A DNA stretch of 57,344 nucleotides from Tepidibacillus decaturensis (GTDB lineage Bacteria; Bacillota; Bacilli; Tepidibacillales; Tepidibacillaceae), in NCBI RefSeq assembly GCF_001561915.1, contig NZ_LSKU01000001.1, positions 1,213,296 through 1,270,639 of the forward strand, given 5' to 3'. The notes beneath the pieces were generated by a model. It saw nothing but the letters and a program-made list of their open reading frames with translations, searched no databases and was not told the DNA's origin. This document shows positions 1 to 8,443 of this stretch, piece by piece. Position 1 is the stretch's first letter. Each line of letters begins with the position of its first letter. The position numbers and the translations under genes are program-made.

Positions 1-1014
1 GATCCAAATCCCAGCGAAATATAAAATAGCAGGGATTGCAGCAGCTTTTGCAATCTCCCAATAAGATAATCCAATAAACTCTGCCATCAAAAATGCTGCT
101 GCCCCCATAATAGGTGGCATAATTTGACCACCAGTAGAAGCAGCAGCTTCTACTGCTCCGGCAAATTCAGGACGATAACCTAATTTTCTCATCATTGGAA
201 TGGTAAATGAACCAGAGGTAACAACATTAGCAACTGAACTACCACTAATTGTACCTTGTAATGCACTTGAGAAAACAGCAACTTTGGCTGGCCCCCCTAC
301 TCTTCTACCAGCAATCAATAATGCCAGATCATTAAAGTATTGACCAACTCCTGTTTTCTCTAAAAAAGCGCCAAACAATAAGAACAAAAAAATAAATTTA
401 GCTGAAACCCATAAGGGTGTTCCTAGGATTCCATTAAGTGTGAAATACATATGGGAGATAATTCTTTCCCATGAGAGACCACGAAAGGCTAGAAAACCAG
501 GAAAATAATTTCCAAACTTCGCATAAATCAAGAAGAGTGCAGCAATCAACGTAATTGGAATACCCACTACTCTTCTTGAAGCTTCAAGTACCAATAGAAC
601 AGCTAATAATCCAATAATGAAATCTAGTTGGTTATAATTTCCTGCTCTCATGACTAATCCATCATATTCATATACCCAATAAAGCCCGACAGATGCACCT
701 AAAATAGGCAAAATAATATCTAATATTTTTACAAAAATATTTAATATGGGGAAATCAAGTTTTATATATTTCTTTGTTGGAAATAAAATATAAATTAAAC
801 TTAACCCAAATGCTAGATGGATTGTAATTAAAAGCTGTGAAGGTAAGTTTCCTGTTAAAGATGCATAAACTTGGAAGATTGAGAAACTAATAGCTAAAAT
901 GGTAACGATCCACTTCATTAATCCCTTATACTGATAAAAAGCTGATTCACGATCATACTTTGTTAATAATTGATGAACTTCTTCTTGTGATAAATGTTGA
1001 ATGTCATGACTCAT
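1..1014 (-). CDS. TRAP transporter fused permease (TAXI type), partial at window edge
   Basis: The frame is open from an ATG at 1014 to the window edge, giving the first 338 residues of a polytopic membrane protein. After a short cytoplasmic N-terminus there are repeated hydrophobic helices, then a segment near residues 253-265 with GTISGSSVANV, followed by GGQIMPPIMGAAAF. Both are typical of the DctM-like large subunit of TRAP transporters. It should import an organic acid with the receptor encoded at 1567-2517, driven by an ion gradient. Its start overlaps the upstream DUF1850 gene by 11 bp, which suggests translational coupling. In TAXI systems the small and large membrane subunits are usually fused, and the long N-terminal helical part fits that. 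The substrate cannot be told from the sequence. Confidence 0.9.
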   Translation of the reverse strand, partial: MSHDIQHLSQEEVHQLLTKYDRESAFYQYKGLMKWIVTILAISFSIFQVYASLTGNLPSQLLITIHLAFGLSLIYILFPTKKYIKLDFPILNIFVKILDIILPILGASVGLYWVYEYDGLVMRAGNYNQLDFIIGLLAVLLVLEASRRVVGIPITLIAALFLIYAKFGNYFPGFLAFRGLSWERIISHMYFTLNGILGTPLWVSAKFIFLFLLFGAFLEKTGVGQYFNDLALLIAGRRVGGPAKVAVFSSALQGTISGSSVANVVTSGSFTIPMMRKLGYRPEFAGAVEAAASTGGQIMPPIMGAAAFLMAEFIGLSYWEIAKAAAIPAILYFAGIWI

Positions 1015-1570
1015 TCCTATCCCTCCCTTTTATCCACTGTACTAAGTTGCTTTTCGTTGCTTCAAATCGGATCCAATGACCTGGCACTGTTAACTTTGAA
1101 AGTGGGAGTTCTTTATTTTGGATCAATAATTTGTGGTTGGCGATCACTTGCCCAACCCTTTGATCAAAATATGGAAATACACGATGAATGGAGTCGAGAA
1201 TAAATTTACCATTCTCTATCTTAAATTTCTCTCCATTTTCTATTTCAGATGGGATTCCAACCCCATAGCTTTCAAAAATGACTTTATCAAGGACAATATT
1301 TAATTGTTTATCAACATGATAAAACTCTTGAACAGGTGTTCGGTGTATTGAATGAATATATAGAATCGAAAACTTGTTATTATTTTGCAATGAAAAACGT
1401 TCAAGAACTTGATCAGTTTGACCATCTGTAAGAACTAACATTGGAAACAACGGTATATTGATTAGAATTAGAATGATAATTAGTAAGATGATTAGAATCA
1501 TGAATGGAGGATGAAAGAAAAACCGAGGTAACAGGTGCCACCTCGGTTTAGAATGTAAGACTGGCATCAT
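1004..1570 (-). CDS. DUF1850 protein of TAXI-TRAP operon
   Basis: A protein of up to 188 residues with one hydrophobic segment near residues 24-44, then an extracytoplasmic part containing YIHSIHRTPVQEFY. That matches the HSxxKTPVxE-type core of DUF1850, a family of unknown function commonly encoded between TAXI receptor and permease genes. The first ATG overlaps the receptor stop as ATGA, so translation is probably coupled. The first 23 codons run through a terminator-like hairpin (1513-1549), so an internal start at ATG 1501 is possible, although it lacks a Shine-Dalgarno sequence. The 3' end overlaps the permease gene. The likely role is accessory to transport; this is inferred from context only. 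Confidence 0.8.
   Translation of the reverse strand: MMPVLHSKPRWHLLPRFFFHPPFMILIILLIIILILINIPLFPMLVLTDGQTDQVLERFSLQNNNKFSILYIHSIHRTPVQEFYHVDKQLNIVLDKVIFESYGVGIPSEIENGEKFKIENGKFILDSIHRVFPYFDQRVGQVIANHKLLIQNKELPLSKLTVPGHWIRFEATKSNLVQWIKGRDRNES
1513..1549 (-). terminator. Hairpin with T-box-like core inside the TRAP operon
   Basis: A perfect 10-bp inverted repeat (1520-1529 with 1540-1549) is followed on the minus strand by TTTTTCTTT, the form of an intrinsic terminator. The 5' arm and loop contain GGTGGCACC (1534-1542), matching the conserved T-box core GGTGGNACC. It lies just after the receptor stop codon and inside the first codons of the DUF1850 ORF. It may lower expression of the permease relative to the receptor. 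A full T-box leader cannot fit, because the sequence upstream is coding. Confidence 0.55.
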
Positions 1571-2517
1571 TTAATGCCTTTTTCCTCAAAGTACTTAGCA
1601 GCTCCTGGATGTAGTGGTAGACTAATCCCTTGAGTCGCAGTTTCTAAACTGATTTGCTCTGCTTTTTTATTGATGGCTACTAATCCACCTAAATTTTCAA
1701 ATAAAGCTTTTGTAATATTATAAACTTGGTCTTCAGACAAACCAGAACGTGCAACTAACATCGCTTTAACAGCAACAGTTTTAACATCTTCATTTTGTCC
1801 AGAATAGGTTCCAGCAGGAATAACTTCTTCTGTGTAGTATGGGTATTTAGCAATTAACCCTTGAATTTTGTCATCATTTAAATTTAAGATTTTTACTCCT
1901 TTAGTCGCTGATAGTTCAGATACTGCAGAAGTTGGAGCACCAGCTGTTATAAATGCTGCATCTAATTGGCCATCCTGGATTTTCTGTGAAGAATCACCAA
2001 AAGAAAGACGTTCAGCTTGCAAATCATCAAATGTCAAACCATAGATTTCTAAAATTTGTTTAGCGTTAGCTTCAACCCCACTTCCAGCATCACCAACAGA
2101 TACTCTTCTACCTTTTAAATCAGCAACAGATTTGATATCGCTGTCAGCTGGTAATACGATTTGTACTGTTTCATTATATAATGAGGCAATTGCTTGTAGA
2201 TTTTCAACTGGTTTATCAAACATCTCTGTACCTTTTACAGCATAATCAGCAATATCTGTCTGGGTAAAAGCAAGGTCAACTTCTTCACTTGCAATTAAAC
2301 GCATGTTTTCAGCAGAAGCCCCTGTTGTTTGGGCAGTAGCATCCATATCTGTGTTATCCTTAATGATCTGTGCGATTCCACCACCTAAAGGATAATAAGT
2401 ACCTGAGGTCCCACCAGTGGCAATAATTAATTGATTGCTACCACCTTGGTCACCACATCCAACCAAAGCAATAGATAATAGCATAGTAATGGCAAGTAAA
2501 AAAGCAAATTTTTTCAT
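1567..2517 (-). CDS. TAXI family TRAP transporter solute receptor, lipoprotein
   Basis: A 316-residue secreted receptor. Residues 1-21 form a lipoprotein signal with lipobox LVGC and Cys21 as the lipidation site, so the protein should be anchored outside the membrane. The mature part begins with IATGGTSGTYYPLGG, the hallmark of TAXI (TRAP-associated extracytoplasmic immunogenic) receptors, and later has LKGRRVSVGDAGSG. It captures a small anionic substrate, probably a carboxylate or amino acid, for the permease. It is first in a three-gene operon (receptor, DUF1850, permease) with ATGA coupling to the second gene. A GGGGG-rich ribosome site precedes the ATG. The substrate is not determined. 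Confidence 0.93.
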   Translation of the reverse strand: MKKFAFLLAITMLLSIALVGCGDQGGSNQLIIATGGTSGTYYPLGGGIAQIIKDNTDMDATAQTTGASAENMRLIASEEVDLAFTQTDIADYAVKGTEMFDKPVENLQAIASLYNETVQIVLPADSDIKSVADLKGRRVSVGDAGSGVEANAKQILEIYGLTFDDLQAERLSFGDSSQKIQDGQLDAAFITAGAPTSAVSELSATKGVKILNLNDDKIQGLIAKYPYYTEEVIPAGTYSGQNEDVKTVAVKAMLVARSGLSEDQVYNITKALFENLGGLVAINKKAEQISLETATQGISLPLHPGAAKYFEEKGIK

Positions 2518-2686
2518 AACTTGGCCCCCTTCTTCATTATGTATTTTTTAGTCAATTTTAATTTTAAACTATTTTCTAATAATTTGTATAGACTTTTTTG
2601 ATATTTGTAAAAGGATAAATCTAAATTACAACATGTTCAAATAAAATTCAATAAATCTTCAATTTTTTTTGAACTTATCATGACAT

Positions 2687-2716
2687 TTGTTTATTTAAAT
2701 TTTAAGTTCATATACT
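2687..2716 (+). promoter_or_regulatory. Possible sigma-A promoter for the osmC-like gene
   Basis: TTGTTT at 2687-2692 and TATACT at 2711-2716 are 18 bp apart. They lie 58 bp before the ATG of the OsmC-family gene in the divergent intergenic region. The match is moderate. A second possible -10, TAAAAT at 2725-2730, is also present. Confidence 0.4.
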
Positions 2717-2736
2717 AAATTTGCTAAAATAGTTAT

Positions 2737-2752
2737 TGTGATCAATTTCACA
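2737..2752. promoter_or_regulatory. Fnr/CRP-family palindrome TGTGA-N6-TCACA
   Basis: TGTGA (2737-2741) and TCACA (2748-2752) are separated by six bases. This is the exact consensus of CRP-family sites and of Bacillus Fnr. It sits between the divergent TRAP operon and the osmC-like gene, downstream of the osmC -10 candidates and just before its ribosome site. Binding would therefore block osmC transcription; action on the TRAP operon is possible but distant. The regulator is not in this window. Confidence 0.6.
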
Positions 2753-2774
2753 TTTATTTGGGAGGTATAGATGA

Positions 2775-3230
2775 ATGGCTAAGACCGAGTTTCAATCAAC
2801 AGTTTCTTTGAAAGAAGGTTTATTTGTAGAAGCAATTTCTAGAGGGTTTGCTGTCCACATGGACGAACCAGAACAGCTTGGTGGTACCGACAAAGCAATG
2901 AATCCAGTGGAACTATTATTATCAGCATTAGGAGGATGTTTGGCTATTACTGTTGGCGCATTTAGTAAAGCTGCGCATGTAGACATTAAGGAATGCAAGG
3001 TACATGTGACTGGTGATCTTGATCCTGAAGGTTTCTTGGGTTTAAACAAAGAAGTACGTAAAGGATTTAGTCAAATTCGTTATCAAATTGAAATCCTCTC
3101 TGATTCTCCTGAAGAACGAATTAAGAAGTTGATGCAAATGGTTGAAGAAAGATGCCCAGTATCTGATACATTAAAAGGTGTAGAAGTTAAAGGGGATTAC
3201 GTTCTTCAAAACCAAGTTGCAAATAAGTGA
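2775..3230 (+). CDS. OsmC/Ohr family protein
   Basis: A 151-residue protein of the OsmC superfamily, whose members reduce organic or fatty-acid hydroperoxides with two cysteines. The expected pair is present: Cys55 in SALGGCLAI and Cys127 in ERCPVSDTL. The full length matches the YhfA-like branch. GGAGG at 2761-2765 lies 9 bp before ATG 2775. An ATG at 2771 is out of frame and closes at once. It is a single-gene unit, with a terminator directly behind it and an Fnr/CRP-type palindrome in front, so oxygen or redox control is plausible. The exact substrate is unknown. Confidence 0.88.
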   Translation: MAKTEFQSTVSLKEGLFVEAISRGFAVHMDEPEQLGGTDKAMNPVELLLSALGGCLAITVGAFSKAAHVDIKECKVHVTGDLDPEGFLGLNKEVRKGFSQIRYQIEILSDSPEERIKKLMQMVEERCPVSDTLKGVEVKGDYVLQNQVANK

Positions 3231-3240
3231 TCTTATTATC

Positions 3241-3266
3241 AAGAGAGCCTTTTAACGGCTCTCTTT
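3241..3266 (+). terminator. Terminator after the osmC-like gene
   Basis: AAGAGAGCC (3241-3249) pairs with GGCTCTCTT (3257-3265) around a 7-base loop, with a short T-rich tail. It lies 10 bp after the stop codon. Confidence 0.8.
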
Positions 3267-3359
3267 CATTTAAATGAGAAAAATATGTGTGCACTTGTGA
3301 ATATAGGACATCTTGTGATATAACCTTTTTATGCAATGAAATGATATGAAAGGAAGAAG

Positions 3360-3731
3360 ATGATGGAAACCATTTTTACACCAGAATATCTTTTTATTCA
3401 ATCCAATACCCTCTATATTTCAAGTGAAAAACTTTCAAATTTTATTCAAAAACAAGGAGAAGCTCATCCAAAGATGATTAGTTTGGATGCTCCTATTTTG
3501 TGGGAACGATTAGACAATCAAGAAAAAACAGAAGTTTTACTGCACATCGATTGGAATGCTTTCTCCGATTTAATTACAATCCAATTCTCGGAAAAAGATC
3601 TAAATTTGTTACAGGAGAATCGAGAGATTGAATCATTAGGCATTTTAGTTCATTTTGATCCAGATGATGGAAATGCAGAACAGGTCATATTCATCATGGG
3701 CATTCAAGAAGGATTAAGAGTCATTCTCTAA
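3360..3731 (+). CDS. Hypothetical protein, 123 residues
   Basis: I do not recognise this family. It is an acidic, soluble-looking protein with no signal peptide or membrane segment. It begins MMETIFTPEYLFIQ and its C-terminal half alternates hydrophobic and acidic residues (LGILVHFDPDDGNAEQVIF). AAAGGAAG lies just before the tandem ATGs. It is one of the few plus-strand genes here, and its 3' end overlaps the convergent dnaD gene by 18 bp. With no terminator in between, transcription of the two could interfere. It may be lineage-specific. Confidence 0.6.
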   Translation: MMETIFTPEYLFIQSNTLYISSEKLSNFIQKQGEAHPKMISLDAPILWERLDNQEKTEVLLHIDWNAFSDLITIQFSEKDLNLLQENREIESLGILVHFDPDDGNAEQVIFIMGIQEGLRVIL

Positions 3732-4445
3732 CCAGTTATAAAATTCAAATTTTTCGTTTCCATTCTTTTTTGTATGCCTTGTGCTACTCTGATCTTGGTT
3801 GACCCTAAACTGTTTCGTATGTTCTTTTATCTGTTCTACGGTCTTTAAATTCTTCTTCTGCCATTCGAATAAGATTTTGTCAATATACCGGAAATTTAAC
3901 TTATTTGAGAAAACAGCCTCTTTCAATGCGTATAGAATTATTTCGTTAGAATAATGATCCTGGTCTAACCAAGCTGAGATCAATTCAACTTCCATAGGTG
4001 ATAACGGTCTGCCAAACTCCTGTTCAAAAACCTTAAAGAGATTATTTTCTTTTAATTCTTTTTCTGATTTCTTTTTCTCGATCCTGTCCATTTGCATTTC
4101 TCTTTCAAAGTGGTCAATGATTTTTAAATAGAATGGTGTTAGGTTATACGTCTCATAGAGAATTCCAGATGTCTCATCTTTCATTTCATCAATTTGAAGA
4201 TATCCTTGTTTTACAAGCCGTTGCAAGATTCGTACTAATTCTTCCGTTTTCAAAGCCATTCTTTGTTCCAATTCTGAAATACTGGGAAATAGCTTCCCCT
4301 TACTTTGAAAGTATAGAATATGTATAATTAACATCATTTCTTGATCTGATAAACCTATCTTTTTATAATTTGATAGTAAATGGTTTAAAATAGGAGTTGT
4401 CCCTTCTTGTAAAATAGATAAAAATAATTCATGTTTTAATATCAC
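3714..4445 (-). CDS. dnaD: DnaD replication initiation/remodelling protein
   Basis: DnaD works with DnaB and DnaI to load the replicative helicase at oriC and at stalled forks in Firmicutes. The protein has an N-terminal winged-helix part (residues 1-110), a charged linker, and the DnaB/DnaD C-terminal domain with EFGRPLSPMEVELISAWLDQ, ALKEAVFSNKLNFRYIDKILFEW and the closing FYNWLE motif. I chose the GTG at 4445: GAGGTG lies 7 bp upstream and the product (243 residues) then aligns with known DnaD N-termini. The longer frame from 4505 reads through a terminator and is unlikely. It follows asnS as in B. subtilis, but a terminator and a hairpin element separate them. Confidence 0.93.
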   Translation of the reverse strand: MILKHELFLSILQEGTTPILNHLLSNYKKIGLSDQEMMLIIHILYFQSKGKLFPSISELEQRMALKTEELVRILQRLVKQGYLQIDEMKDETSGILYETYNLTPFYLKIIDHFEREMQMDRIEKKKSEKELKENNLFKVFEQEFGRPLSPMEVELISAWLDQDHYSNEIILYALKEAVFSNKLNFRYIDKILFEWQKKNLKTVEQIKEHTKQFRVNQDQSSTRHTKKNGNEKFEFYNWLENDS

Positions 4446-4473
4446 AGTAAACACCTCAAAGCTAGTATACACC

Positions 4474-4502
4474 AAAAAAGAGCACCAAAGGTGCTCTTTT
4501 TT
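4474..4502 (-). terminator. Intrinsic terminator between asnS and dnaD
   Basis: A perfect stem, AAAAAAGAGCACC (4474-4486) with GGTGCTCTTTTTT (4490-4502), has a 3-base loop and T-runs on both strands. It ends the asnS transcript and can work in either direction. dnaD starts only 29 bp beyond it. Confidence 0.85.
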
Positions 4503-4503
4503 C

Positions 4504-4682
4504 AAATGTAAAGAAAGTATAACTTTCTTCCACTTGTCATTTAGGGGTTTGTATATTCCATAAGCTGCGACCTTCAGAAGTGCCCTTCTCTCCTTAATCT
4601 TTATTTATAGAAGGGCACGGATGACGGAGCGCGATGGAATATACAAACCTTTTCTTAAATGTAAAGAAAGTATTACGTTCTT
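4504..4682. repeat. Hairpin element bounded by 26-bp direct repeats
   Basis: Two near-identical 26-bp sequences (4504-4529 and 4657-4682, 24 of 26 equal) flank a long inverted repeat. The outer arms GGTTTGTATATTCCAT (4546-4561) and their perfect complement (4634-4649) enclose an inner pair, GTGCCCTTCT (4580-4589) and AGAAGGGCAC (4609-4618). It contains no ORF of note. It may be a small non-autonomous mobile element (MITE-like), a REP-type repeat, or a structured 3' untranslated region of asnS. A sequence resembling the direct repeat occurs at 39550-39574. Confidence 0.65.
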
Positions 4683-4695
4683 ATCTATTTTCATA

Positions 4696-5985
4696 TTATG
4701 GATATAAACGGTTGAGCAAACGCGGGAAGGGAATGGTTTCTCTTACATGCTCCAAACCGCAAATCCATGCAACTGTGCGCTCTAATCCTAATCCAAATCC
4801 TGAATGAGGTACTGAACCATATTTTCTAATATCTAAATACCACTTATAAGAATCGATCGATAGATGATGATCTTTAAATCGTTGTTCAAGCAAATTTGGA
4901 TCATCAATTCTTTGGCTACCGCCAATAATTTCTCCATAGCCTTCTGGGGCAATAAGATCTGCACATAAAACAACTTCAGGGCGATTAGGATCTGGTTTCA
5001 TATAGAATGCTTTTAATTCAGTAGGGTAATGAGTAATAAAGACAGGCTTCTCAAATTTTTCAGCAATTGCAGTTTCATGAGGTGCGCCAAAATCATCTCC
5101 CCATTGAATTTCATGGCCTTCTTCTTGTAAAAATTTAATGGCATCATCATACGTAATCCGTGGAAAAGGAGCCATAACTTTTTCTAGCTTAGAAATATCC
5201 CTATCAAGTGTTTGTAATTCTATCTTGCAATTTTTTAATACGGATTGAACAACATGTGAAACGAATTCCTCTTGAATTTTAAGATTTTCTTCATGATCAA
5301 TAAAGGCCATCTCAGGTTCAATCATCCAAAATTCTATTAAATGCCTTCTAGTCTTAGATTTTTCTGCACGAAAGGTTGGGCCAAAAGAATAGACTCTGCC
5401 TAAGGCCATCGCTGTTGCTTCCATGTATAATTGACCACTTTGTGAAAGATAAGCATCTTCATCAAAATATTTCGTGTGAAATAAATTAGTCGTTCCTTCA
5501 GCAGAAGTCGGAGTTAAAATAGGTGGATCAACCAATGTAAAACCATTTTGATCCAAATACTCTTGAATAGCACGAATAATTTCGCCTCGAATCTTTAAAA
5601 TAGCTCTTTGCCTAGGCGTTCTAATCCATAAATGACGATGATCCATTAAAAAATCAGTACCATGCTCTTTTTTAGTGATTGGATATTCTTCAGCAATTTG
5701 AATGATTTCAATCCCAGTTACGGAGAGTTCATAACCAATGTTAGATCGATCATCCTTACGAACAGTTCCTGTTACATACAATGAGCTTTCTTGGGTTAAT
5801 TGAGTAGCAGACTCCCAAACTTCTTCATAAACTTCGTTTTTCACAACAACACCTTGAATAAAGCCTGTTCCGTCACGAAGTTGTAAAAATTGAATTTTTC
5901 CGCTTGAGCGTTTGTTATACAGCCATACACCAAGTTTTACTTCTTGTTCAACATATTGAGCGATATCCTTTATCGTGGCTAACAA
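4696..5985 (-). CDS. asnS: Asparaginyl-tRNA synthetase
   Basis: Charges tRNA-Asn with asparagine. The 429-residue protein has an N-terminal OB-fold (residues ~15-100) and a class II catalytic core: motif 2 around [12 protein letters not shown] and motif 3 [10 protein letters not shown] near residue 400. Full length matches bacterial AsnRS, and the WMIEPEMAF segment after motif 2 is typical. Translation appears to start at TTG 5985, with GGAGGGG 8 bp upstream; there is no better ATG near the OB-fold. It follows aspB (aspartate aminotransferase) at 34 bp, the usual Bacillales order, so the two are probably co-transcribed. No T-box leader is seen before it. Confidence 0.95.
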   Translation of the reverse strand: MLATIKDIAQYVEQEVKLGVWLYNKRSSGKIQFLQLRDGTGFIQGVVVKNEVYEEVWESATQLTQESSLYVTGTVRKDDRSNIGYELSVTGIEIIQIAEEYPITKKEHGTDFLMDHRHLWIRTPRQRAILKIRGEIIRAIQEYLDQNGFTLVDPPILTPTSAEGTTNLFHTKYFDEDAYLSQSGQLYMEATAMALGRVYSFGPTFRAEKSKTRRHLIEFWMIEPEMAFIDHEENLKIQEEFVSHVVQSVLKNCKIELQTLDRDISKLEKVMAPFPRITYDDAIKFLQEEGHEIQWGDDFGAPHETAIAEKFEKPVFITHYPTELKAFYMKPDPNRPEVVLCADLIAPEGYGEIIGGSQRIDDPNLLEQRFKDHHLSIDSYKWYLDIRKYGSVPHSGFGLGLERTVAWICGLEHVRETIPFPRLLNRLYP

Positions 5986-6019
5986 TGACTTTCCCCTCCA
6001 ATAGATATGGACTGAATGT

Positions 6020-7195
6020 TTAAGACATCACAAATTCTTTGATACGTTTCACTGCTACTGTTAGTTGCTCTAATGAAGTTGCATACGATAAACGAATGAA
6101 ATTAGGAGCACCAAACCCTGAACCTGGAACAACGGCTACCTTTGCTTCCTCTAATAAAGCATTTGCCCAGTCATCAGCATTTGCGAATTTTTTCTCCTGA
6201 ATACTTTTTGTTACATCAACAAAAATGTAAAATGCCCCTAGTGGCTTGATTGGTTTTATACTTGGTATTTCCTCTAATAATTCCAGTACCTTATTTCTTC
6301 GTTTTTCAAATACATTTCTCATCTCAACTAATTCAGATTGAGGTCCTACCAGTGCTTCTAATGCACCATATTGTGCAAAAGTAACAGGATTTGACGTACT
6401 ATGACTGGCCAAATTAGTCATTGCTTTGATGATTGTTGCATCTCCTGCAGCATATCCAATTCGCCAACCCGTCATTGCATAAGGTTTAGATACCCCATTG
6501 ATAACTAGCGTACGTTTGAATGCATCTTCACTTAAACTAGCAATACTGACATGTTCAATTCCATCATAGATTAATTTTTCATAAATTTCATCAGAAACGA
6601 TGAGGATATCATGTCTTTTACAAATCTCAGCAATTGCAATGAGTTCATCGCGAGAATAGATGGTACCTGTTGGATTACTTGGTGAGTTGATAATCAGGGC
6701 TTTTGTTTTCGAAGTAATCGCCGATTCCAACTGTTCTGGTGTAATCTTATATTGATTTTCCTCTTTTCCTTCAAGGTAAACTGGAATAGCTTCCGCTAAC
6801 TTAACCTGTTCAGGATAACTAACCCAATATGGTGCTGGAATGATTACTTCATCTCCAGGGTCACAGACCACCTGAAAGAAATTATAAAGAGCATGTTTTG
6901 CCCCTAAAGCTACCATGATTTGGTTTGAATGATAATGTAGACCATTATCCTTTGCAAACTTCTCTATAATGGCCTCTTTTAACTCTGGAATTCCTGAAGC
7001 AGCTGTATATTTGGTTTGACCATTTTTCATTGCTTGAATAGCTGCATCAATGATGTGGTCTGGTGTATTGAAATCTGGTTCTCCTGCACCAAGTCCCACG
7101 ACATCCATTCCCTTACTTCGTAATTCTTTTGCCTTTGCGTTAATAGCTAAAGTTGATGAAGGTGTTAAACCCATGACCCGATTAGCTAATTGCAT
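6020..7195 (-). CDS. aspB: Aspartate aminotransferase, class I/II PLP enzyme
   Basis: Converts aspartate and 2-oxoglutarate to oxaloacetate and glutamate. The 391-residue protein has the family features: [12 protein letters not shown] near residue 35, SPSNPTGT (171-178), SDEIYEKL (201-208) and the pyridoxal-phosphate lysine K237 in [23 protein letters not shown] lies just before ATG 7195. In B. subtilis aspB is next to ypmB; here ackA, a dehydrogenase and a protease pair have been placed between them. Together with ackA and asnS it forms a compact minus-strand run. Confidence 0.95.
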   Translation of the reverse strand: MQLANRVMGLTPSSTLAINAKAKELRSKGMDVVGLGAGEPDFNTPDHIIDAAIQAMKNGQTKYTAASGIPELKEAIIEKFAKDNGLHYHSNQIMVALGAKHALYNFFQVVCDPGDEVIIPAPYWVSYPEQVKLAEAIPVYLEGKEENQYKITPEQLESAITSKTKALIINSPSNPTGTIYSRDELIAIAEICKRHDILIVSDEIYEKLIYDGIEHVSIASLSEDAFKRTLVINGVSKPYAMTGWRIGYAAGDATIIKAMTNLASHSTSNPVTFAQYGALEALVGPQSELVEMRNVFEKRRNKVLELLEEIPSIKPIKPLGAFYIFVDVTKSIQEKKFANADDWANALLEEAKVAVVPGSGFGAPNFIRLSYATSLEQLTVAVKRIKEFVMS

Positions 7196-7224
7196 CGATA
7201 CATCCTCCCCATAGTAAAATATTT

Positions 7225-8427
7225 TTATTTACTTGATTTTACTATTCTTAGGGTGTCTCTTGCAATCATAAGTTCTTCATTTGTAGGTACAACAAGTACT
7301 TCAACCTTGGACTCTGGTGTGCTGATTCTTCTGATCTGCTTAGAACGAGTATTATTTATTTCATCATCAATTTCAACACCCAAATAGCTTAAATGGTCAG
7401 TAATTGCCTTTCGAAGCAAATTTGAATTCTCTCCTACACCAGCAGTAAAGATCAATACATCAATTCCATCCATAGCTGCAGCATAGGCACCAATATACTT
7501 TCTAATACGATATTCGTACATATCAAAAGCTAACTTTGCATTTTCATTTGTTTCCATGTTTTCTTCAATATCTCTCATATCACTACCAATTCCTGATACC
7601 CCAAGAAGTCCACTATGTTTATTCAACATAGAATTTACTTCATTTAAAGTTAAATCTTCTTTATCCATAACAAATGGAATAATTGCAGGGTCGATGTCCC
7701 CACTTCTTGTCCCCATCATCAAACCTTCTAAAGGAGTCATTCCCATACTCGTGTCTATAGATTGACCTTTATTTACAGCTGTAACACTTGCACCATTTCC
7801 AATATGGCAGGAAACGATTTTTAGTTGTTCCAATGGTTTATTTAAAAATTCTGCTGCCTTCATACATACATATTTATGGGAGGTGCCATGAAAACCGTAT
7901 CTTCTAATTTTATGCTTTTTATAAAGAATTCGAGGTAATGCATACATAAAGGCATTTTGAGGCATCGTTTGATGAAAAGCAGTATCAAACACTGCAACAT
8001 TGGGTACATTGGGCAAAACAGTTTCAACTGCCTCTATTCCCACAAGGTTTGCAGGATTATGTAATGGAGCTAAATCAAAAGTTCCTTTGATCGCCGCTTT
8101 TACTTGTCCATCTACTTTTACAGAATCGGAAAAAACTTCTCCTCCATGAACAACCCGATGACCGACTGCTTCAATCTCCGTAACATTTTTGATCACGCCA
8201 TGTTTTGGGTCAACTAAGAAATCAAATACTTTTTCAATTGCCGTAGTATGATCAAGAATTTCAGTTACCAACTTTACTTCTTCTTTATCTGTAGGTTCAT
8301 GCGTTAATATCGCATCCTCCATTCCAATTCTTTCTACTTTGCCTGAAGCAATAACGGATTCGTCTTGCATGTCAAATAATTGGTATTTTAATGAGGAACT
8401 ACCACAATTTAGTACAAAAATTTTCAT
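7225..8427 (-). CDS. ackA: Acetate kinase
   Basis: Interconverts acetyl phosphate and acetate with ADP/ATP, giving substrate-level ATP in overflow or fermentative metabolism. The 400-residue sequence carries the ASKHA family signatures: N-terminal FVLNCGSSSLKYQ, GHRVVHGGE, HNPANL, FDTAFHQTMP and GFHGTSHKY, and near the end FTAGVGENS. It lies 16 bp after a 3-hydroxyacyl-CoA dehydrogenase gene and 29 bp before aspB. In B. subtilis ackA is elsewhere, so this is a local rearrangement. The pairing with a hydroxyacyl-CoA dehydrogenase suggests joint use in CoA-ester fermentation, which is an inference. No pta gene is present in the window. Confidence 0.96.
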   Translation of the reverse strand: MKIFVLNCGSSSLKYQLFDMQDESVIASGKVERIGMEDAILTHEPTDKEEVKLVTEILDHTTAIEKVFDFLVDPKHGVIKNVTEIEAVGHRVVHGGEVFSDSVKVDGQVKAAIKGTFDLAPLHNPANLVGIEAVETVLPNVPNVAVFDTAFHQTMPQNAFMYALPRILYKKHKIRRYGFHGTSHKYVCMKAAEFLNKPLEQLKIVSCHIGNGASVTAVNKGQSIDTSMGMTPLEGLMMGTRSGDIDPAIIPFVMDKEDLTLNEVNSMLNKHSGLLGVSGIGSDMRDIEENMETNENAKLAFDMYEYRIRKYIGAYAAAMDGIDVLIFTAGVGENSNLLRKAITDHLSYLGVEIDDEINNTRSKQIRRISTPESKVEVLVVPTNEELMIARDTLRIVKSSK

Positions 8428-8443
8428 CTGAAAAACCTCTCCT

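Noticed and set aside
1567-1800. Full T-box riboswitch before DUF1850
   Set aside because: The region where stem I and the specifier would lie is coding for the TAXI receptor; only the terminator-like part is present.
2792-3049. Minus-strand ORF opposite the osmC-like gene
   Set aside because: Complete overlap with a well-supported gene, no ribosome site, cysteine/serine/proline-rich shadow composition.
4504-4682. CRISPR array
   Set aside because: Only two direct repeats with a 127-bp gap holding an inverted repeat; no spacer periodicity.
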